Of a DNA stretch of 64,000 bases, positions 61,355 to 64,000 are shown piece by piece. The notes under the pieces are model-generated. The model ran no database searches, had not been told where the DNA came from, and was given only the letters and a program-made list of their open reading frames with translations. The DNA lies in assembly GCF_029227915.1 (NCBI RefSeq), contig NC_079886.1, positions 2,170,001 to 2,234,000 of the forward strand. Direction: 5' to 3'. The translations under genes were made by a program, and so were the position numbers. Origin of the DNA: Hydractinia symbiolongicarpus (taxonomy: Eukaryota > Cnidaria > Hydrozoa > Anthoathecata > Hydractiniidae). Within the stretch, counting starts at the first letter, position 1. The number at the start of each line of letters is the position of its first letter.

Positions 61355-61854
61355 ACTGAAATTTTAATGTAGTCACCAGTACGGAACGCTTTGTTTACAT
61401 ATGTTTTTGTCCTGAATTTGAACAAGAAAATACAAACAAACGTTGAAGCGAACGTTCAAATTTACCGTTCAACATTAACATGCTAAATCAACACGTGTAA
61501 ATGTAAACGCAGCTGTTTCGCACTGGTATATACAGTTTTTAGTACGTTAATATGCACATAAGACTTTAATAGAGAGATTATTTATCGGATTTGTTTGTAT
61601 ATAGTAAAAAAAAAGAAAACAGTATATTTTTATCACAAAGGCGAAGTTTATGCGTCAAATTCTTCCCTGGAGGCACGGGAAACTGTTCGCAAGCCGAGTG
61701 TCACCTGCAAAATTGAAGAGATATTTTGCCTTTCAGAACATTTGTTGTTATCATTAACACAAAATATCACTTCACAAGGTACCAAGTCAAATGCTGGAAA
61801 AAATCTAAGTCGAAACTGAACTCGGAAAAATTCTAAGTCTAAACTTGTCTCAGA

Positions 61855-62046
61855 CAATCCCAGACAAAATATAGTGGCAATTTTCACAAAATACTGTTTC
61901 TCTCACCCCCCTCCCCCATATCAGTGTTGCTTCTATGCGTCAGGGCACAAAACAAGGCCTAACTCAACTCTGATATTGGGGGAAGGGGGGTACACTGAAT
62001 TTTCACTGGAAAAATGACATTTTGCCACTTATTTTGTCTGGGATTG
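61855..62046. repeat. Foldback palindrome 1, unit 8
   Basis: Intact; the last one visible in the window. Confidence 0.85.
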
Positions 62047-62460
62047 TCTGAAAATTGGAAAAAAAAATTGAACAGAGGTTTCCTTACCAGGTTCAAAACA
62101 GTTCAAAAATAAAACAAGTCTTAACATACTCTAAATAAGACTGCTCCAACACATCTTGTATCAAACAGCTAGCCCATGTGGCCATGTGCTTGGTAGCCAT
62201 CTTTTATTCAAAATTCAGTACTTTTACATGAGGAATGAAATGTAAACATACAGTAATGGTAGAGTTTACTGTGTGATTGATACAAGTTGAGTTTCTGAGC
62301 TACATAATACATATTCTTACAAGTTGGAGGCTAAAGTGTGCTCCCTTTAAATCAACATAAGCTAGCCTAAATAAAAAAAACTGCAAATAATGATATAAAC
62401 TACAAGAATTTTATATACAAACGGACGCCTTCTGTTTTCAGTTTTAAAAGGTTAATAGAC

Positions 62461-62574
62461 ATGAGCGCCGACAACAGTTTCGAAAAATTGGACTTTACAC
62501 AAAGTTTATCGAATCGTGACAATAGAAGAGCTTATTTGATAACATATTCACAAGCAGACATGCTAAAGAAATGA
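62461..62574 (+). pseudogene. 37-codon Rep-like fragment, unit 8
   Basis: Frame unchanged; G allele in the leader. Confidence 0.33.
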
Positions 62575-62658
62575 AGCAGTTGGAGCCCTGTTCCAGCTGC
62601 TTTGCAAAACTTGTTTTGTTAGGTTCTGAGTATGATAGCAATAGTTTCTAATTGTTTT

Positions 62659-62886
62659 GTCACATGTCACCAACATGTCACCAACGAGTCACCAACATGT
62701 TACCAGTAGTTATATAGGAAAATGACAAAAAAGACACATGTCACCACATGTCACCAAACAGTATTATAATAATAGTATTAGTATATTTTATATTATTAGT
62801 GGTGACGTGTGGTGACGCGTCATTTTGGTGGGCATGTATTGGTGACATGTTGGTGACTTGTTGGTGACGCGTTGGTGACGCGTGAC
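62659..62886. repeat. Iteron palindrome 2, unit 8
   Basis: Right-arm TT allele. Confidence 0.8.
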
Positions 62887-62954
62887 CCTAAACCTTCAAA
62901 TGGAAAATCACACTATATAAAACATTTCTCCCAACAAAAAAATGAAAAAGTAAT

Positions 62955-64000
62955 TTAATACTTGGTTCTGTTGCCTTTTCCTTGAACCACAAGTTTCAGT
63001 CGCTTTGGTATTGACTCGATCGTTCTGTTTATAATGTCGGTAGGAAAGTTTTCGATAGTGCGTTTTACCCTTTCGCAAAATTGCTTGTAACTCTCTCGTG
63101 TCAGTTGCATTCGTAGGGCATCATCACGAATCTGCTTCCTTACAAGGTGAAAAACATTCTCTATAGGATTGAGATCCGGGGAACGTGCTGGAATCCCGAA
63201 CATCGTGCAATTTATGGAAGCCATTGCCTCTTTCGCAGCCTTTGAAACTTGTCGCGGATCTCCATCTTGCAAAAATGTATGGCATTGAGGATTGACAGTA
63301 CGTGTAAATGTTCTTGGAAAATGCGTTTTCACAAATTCAGCAAAGGTTTTTCCAGTCAGTTTGTCTTCCATTTGTTCACAAAGAACTACGCCACGATCGT
63401 AAGATATTCCAACAAAAAACTGAGCCATTTTGCCCCCACTCCCTTCCTTCTTGCCTTTTGTGGTTTGACTAAGACCTTCTTTTGCGAGTCTCCAAGTCAT
63501 TGCGCCAGCTGCTCGAGCCTCTCCGTGCGGATTGCTTTTGTGACCAAAACTCACCCCATCAAAATAAAACGCAATTTCATATTTCCAAAAATCAGTTCCC
63601 ACAGGAAGCATTTCTCTTGCAAATGCAAGTCTCTTGACCTTGTCGGTTTTCGTGACGAGACCTTTCTTTCGAGCTTGACGATAATTATATCCATGTTTGT
63701 GTAAGCAACGACGTACTGTTCTTGTTGATACATGTGCCAGGTTCGCTTCTTCTTGAATGCGCTTGGATGAAAATTGATTCCGCTCCTCGCGAAGTCTTGT
63801 TATCGTTCTAAGTACGGTACGTTCATCGCGAACTGTCAATTTCCTTGGTCTTCCAGTGTTGTTGTGTCGCTTGTCTTCACGACCGAGCTCATGTTTCATG
63901 TGTCGGTGTATGCTGCGTAACGCAAATTGAGGAAACATTTTTTTTATTTCTGCACCCGTCATTCCGTTTTGTTGATGAAGTACCTTAAAGTACGTCGACA
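62955..64000 (-). CDS. DD34E transposase, unit 8 (K265R, 5' end outside window)
   Basis: Residues 37-383 are visible; the start codon would lie at 64106. One replacement, Lys265 to Arg, comes from a T to C change near 63313. The DDE triad and the second helix-turn-helix are intact. An internal ATG at 63960-63962 is only the first one inside the window and should not be taken as the start. Confidence 0.9.
   Translation of the reverse strand, partial: STYFKVLHQQNGMTGAEIKKMFPQFALRSIHRHMKHELGREDKRHNNTGRPRKLTVRDERTVLRTITRLREERNQFSSKRIQEEANLAHVSTRTVRRCLHKHGYNYRQARKKGLVTKTDKVKRLAFAREMLPVGTDFWKYEIAFYFDGVSFGHKSNPHGEARAAGAMTWRLAKEGLSQTTKGKKEGSGGKMAQFFVGISYDRGVVLCEQMEDKLTGKTFAEFVKTHFPRTFTRTVNPQCHTFLQDGDPRQVSKAAKEAMASINCTMFGIPARSPDLNPIENVFHLVRKQIRDDALRMQLTRESYKQFCERVKRTIENFPTDIINRTIESIPKRLKLVVQGKGNRTKY

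Larger units (their letters stand above)
59666..61854. repeat. Array unit 7 with internal deletion (2189 bp)
   Basis: Haplotype CGGACGCC with GACTTGTTGG, shared with unit 8. It lacks 563 bp of the transposase gene; everything else is present. Confidence 0.93.
43154..64000. repeat. Head-to-tail array of a 2752-bp transposase-bearing unit
   Basis: Landmarks repeat at exactly 2752 bp: transposase stops lie at 44254, 47006, 49758, 52510, 55262 and 58014, then 60766, and 62955 after a shortened unit. All units have the same orientation. The array starts at the LINE junction (43153/43154) and runs off the window. Differences between units are a handful of substitutions plus one 563-bp deletion, so amplification or homogenisation was recent. 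The array, not the single unit, is the dominant structure of the last third of the window. Confidence 0.95.
61855..64000. repeat. Array unit 8, cut by window end (2146 bp seen)
   Basis: Haplotype CGGACGCC with GACTTGTTGG. The unit is full length as far as it can be seen, so the array most likely continues past the window. Confidence 0.92.

Overview
The window is eukaryotic repeat DNA, most likely from a metazoan and probably an aquatic invertebrate; a cnidarian is my best guess but is not proven. The evidence is a long satellite array, a non-LTR retrotransposon of the type with a 2A-like peptide, a PHD-like finger and an APE endonuclease, and a Tc1/mariner-type DD34E transposase. I see no host single-copy gene, rRNA, tRNA or CRISPR array.

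Layout. (1) Positions 1-42398 are an uninterrupted head-to-tail satellite with a monomer of about 203 bp, roughly 209 copies. It carries several layers of higher-order repeat: a 13-monomer unit around 8.9-17 kb, a 3/4-monomer rhythm marked by a CTGCAG-bearing variant at 20-33 kb, and a tandemly duplicated 17-monomer block at 34.0-40.9 kb. Short open frames in it are by-products of the monomer sequence, not genes. (2) Positions 42399-43153 are the 5' part of a LINE whose single ORF has an in-frame stop at codon 131 and is cut off inside the endonuclease domain. (3) From 43154 to the window end the LINE gives way to a head-to-tail array of a 2752-bp unit: six full copies, a seventh with a 563-bp internal deletion, and an eighth cut by the window edge.

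Each 2752-bp unit holds, left to right: a 192-bp foldback palindrome whose outer tip abuts a TA dinucleotide at the LINE junction; a non-coding spacer; a TATA-like element and a 37-codon reading frame whose last third resembles the first motif region of rolling-circle Rep proteins; a 228-bp palindrome of iterated GTCACC motifs with an AT-rich apex; a 383-codon transposase on the minus strand with two helix-turn-helix regions and an intact D183/D281/E316 triad; and an upstream region with a TATA-like element and a good 3' splice site.

The most interesting hypothesis is that this unit was amplified as a circular or rolling-circle multimer. Supporting it are the head-to-tail order, the 2.75-kb length, the iteron palindrome with an origin-like nonamer at its centre, and the Rep-like remnant. 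Plain unequal crossing-over of a transposon insertion is the simpler alternative and is not excluded. The units are almost identical, but two variable sites show all four allele combinations in adjacent pairs (units 1-2, 3-4, 5-6, 7-8), which points to exchange or conversion within the array.
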